Positions 62,321 through 64,000 of a stretch of 64,000 nt of DNA are shown here, one piece after another. Source of the stretch: Dryas octopetala (lineage: Eukaryota; Streptophyta; Magnoliopsida; Rosales; Rosaceae); assembly GCA_963921425.1 (NCBI GenBank), contig OY992836.1, positions 18,741,614 to 18,805,613 of the forward strand. The letters are read 5' to 3'. The notes under the pieces are model-generated. The model made no database searches. It was given only the letters and a program-made list of their open reading frames with translations, and was not told the DNA's origin. Both the position numbers and the translations under genes were made by a program. Positions within the stretch are counted from its first letter, which is position 1. The number at the start of each line of letters is the position of its first letter.

Positions 62321-62886
62321 GGCCTCGGAGAGTGTGAGAGTGTGAATGCAATGCAGAGAGACTGAGAGAGAGCGAGAGAGAGAGAGAGCAGAGGTTGTTG
62401 AGGGAATCTGTTACGTTTATAAACCAAACGATTTGGCGGTTTTTACTTACGTCCTTGTGTATGAGTCCACAGTGTACATGACTCCAAAACTCGTATAAAC
62501 TCATATTGTTTGTATTTGCGTCTGTGTACATCAGCTGGATTTCCGGAATTAATTTAGAGAAAATTAATTGTAGCAAATAATCAATTGCCAAATTGGTTTG
62601 ATATTCTTTGATGTGGCAAATTGCTTATTAATTACATACTTATTCTATTTTTTTTTCTCATGTAAAATACATCACAATTTGAAGTAAATACTAATTAGTA
62701 GCACTTTCTCTAAACACAAAAACTAAACCATTAAGGAGAACCTTTTTTTTTTTTCTATTTAATTATAATTGTAGGGAAAAAATCAAGCTAGGAAGCTGAA
62801 TTGGAAAATACCTGGCCTAGTGTTCGAACGTTCGTTTTCTTCTTATTTATTTAGTATATAGTTTTAATTTACTACTCAGCAATCAC
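62321..62886. promoter_or_regulatory. Leader and upstream region of the OPT gene
   Basis: The minus strand just upstream of the OPT ATG carries a CTCTCT tract (plus-strand GA run at about 62363-62390), usual for plant leaders. No TATA box could be fixed with confidence. The rest is AT-rich. Confidence 0.45.
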
Positions 62887-63274
62887 TAGGGTTGGCAACG
62901 GGGCAGGTTCGGGTTGGGTTCGCCAATACCATACCTGTCTTGCAGAGTAATCGGAGCCCATATTATTTTTAAAAAAATAATTTTTTTTATTAATAACATA
63001 CTAAACTAACATAAATATATAATATAATAGATGAAATACGTTAAAATTCATATTATATTATAATAACACTCTAAATTATAAAGAGAACACTATTAAATGT
63101 TAAAGACATATAACAAAAATTAAGATAATAAATTAAAATATAATTATATAATATAATATTTTTATTAAACGGGTATACGAGGCGGGGCGGAGACGGAGAT
63201 TGTATTACCATACTCGCTTAATCGGGGCGAGTCCCCACAGAGATTTTCGGGAGCGGAAAATTTTGCCATCCCTA
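62887..63274. mobile_element. Non-autonomous hAT-like element with GC-rich ends
   Basis: The ends are TAGGGTTGGCAACGGGGCAG at the left and TTTTGCCATCCCTA at the right, so the termini match as TAGGGNTGGCAA. The outer parts are GC-rich (GGGGCGAG, GGCGGGGCGG) and the centre is AT-rich. The 8 bases on each side (GCAATCAC and CCAAACAC) agree at six positions, as expected for an old 8-bp hAT target duplication. A related copy is at 31767-32165. Confidence 0.7.
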
Positions 63275-64000
63275 CCAAACACATTGATATAAGCTTTTAG
63301 AGTTTATAAAGGTCCAAAAAATTTTAGTGAAATTCATGATATACTAATTATAGACAACAAATAAATTAATCGTGACTGTCACACCACCATAATTAATGAT
63401 CTGATTGTCATGAAATCACCATTCCAACGTTGGAAGAAATTTTTGACTCCAAGCTAATACCTTACTTAACACCTTAACTAAAAAAATACTTGTCTACTAT
63501 TGCTATATCAAATAAAAAAATTGTATTTAATATTTAATATTATCTAACCCTAAAACGAATAAAAATAAATAAAATGGAGCATGTAAACTTTAATTTCTTT
63601 TAAATCAATTCTATATGTGTACCAAAATTCCTTTAGTAAAAATTTGAGCGTGTCGCATTTCTGGCATTGGCATCTGTCAAGACTGAAGACAATTCAAGAT
63701 CACATTTGTGATTTGTGATTGAGATTTATATAATTCATCAATTTATTTGCCAGAGAAGAAAAATTTAGATAGCTAGCCAGAAAGAAGCTCAGGATTTTGT
63801 TTTTATTTTTTTTATAGGAACCGTAGAAGCAATAAATAAGTGTCAGTATCCACAAATCCACAATATATAGTTGGTTCCTTGCTGGATTTCAAGCTTTTCT
63901 GTACTTGGGAATTGGGATGAATACAAATACCATCAATAGCTAGAGAGAGATAAGTAATAAAGCTAGCTGTGGAGAAAAGATAGAATTAGGAAAAAGCTAT
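63275..64000. other. Right-hand end of the window, no gene seen
   Basis: AT-rich sequence with no coding exon recognised on either strand. Dense short motifs near 63770-64000 (AGCTAGCCAG, AGCTAGAGAG, AGCTAGCTGTGG) may be the start of a further promoter or leader, but this cannot be supported. Confidence 0.5.

Noticed and set aside
61874-62427. Open frames of 64-129 codons over OPT exon 1
   Set aside because: Shadows of the GC-rich first exon; only the frame with NPG and conserved OPT blocks is real.

Overview
This is nuclear DNA from a flowering plant, most likely a woody eudicot of the rosid type. It is AT-rich, with long introns, CT-rich leaders and many small repeats. The gene set and order (rhamnogalacturonate lyase, TRAF-type zinc finger, PPR protein, oligopeptide transporter) resemble, from memory, the Arabidopsis At1g09890-At1g09930 neighbourhood. 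I cannot fix the species. No bacterial operons, CRISPR arrays, rRNA genes or intact tRNA genes were seen.

Layout. 0-1.5 kb (-): 5' end of a cytosolic rhamnogalacturonate lyase gene that runs off the left edge. 3.9-7.4 kb (-): complete five-exon gene for a tail-anchored TRAF-type zinc-finger protein. 7.4-18.9 kb: long intergenic region with inverted-repeat elements, a SINE and a tandem duplication, ending in the promoter and leader of a MADS-box gene. 18.9-39.5 kb (+): complete eight-exon MIKC MADS-box gene of the AGL17/ANR1/AGL16/AGL21 clade, with introns of 9.2, 6.1 and 4.1 kb. 28.0-45.1 kb (-): a second spliced gene that I could assemble from nine small exons. All splice phases agree; it encodes about 264 aa that I do not recognise. 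Its exons interleave with those of the MADS gene on the opposite strand. 45-50 kb: repeats, including an LTR-like segment inside a foldback element. 50.1 kb (+): a 53-aa cysteine-rich secreted-peptide gene. 51.3-53.2 kb (+): single-exon P-class PPR gene. 56.3 kb (+): 91-aa plant protein of unknown function. 58.1-62.3 kb (-): complete six-exon oligopeptide transporter (OPT) gene. 62.4-64 kb: intergenic, with a hAT-like non-autonomous element.

The genes do not form one pathway. They cover wall-pectin breakdown, regulation by a MADS factor, organelle RNA processing, peptide or metal-chelate transport and possibly peptide signalling. The strongest observation is the interleaved antisense pair between 28 and 45 kb. 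The MADS introns also hold decayed LINE and Ty3/gypsy fragments and a 78-bp minisatellite. All exon coordinates come from reading splice sites and reading frames by eye. No alignment, transcript or database check was possible.
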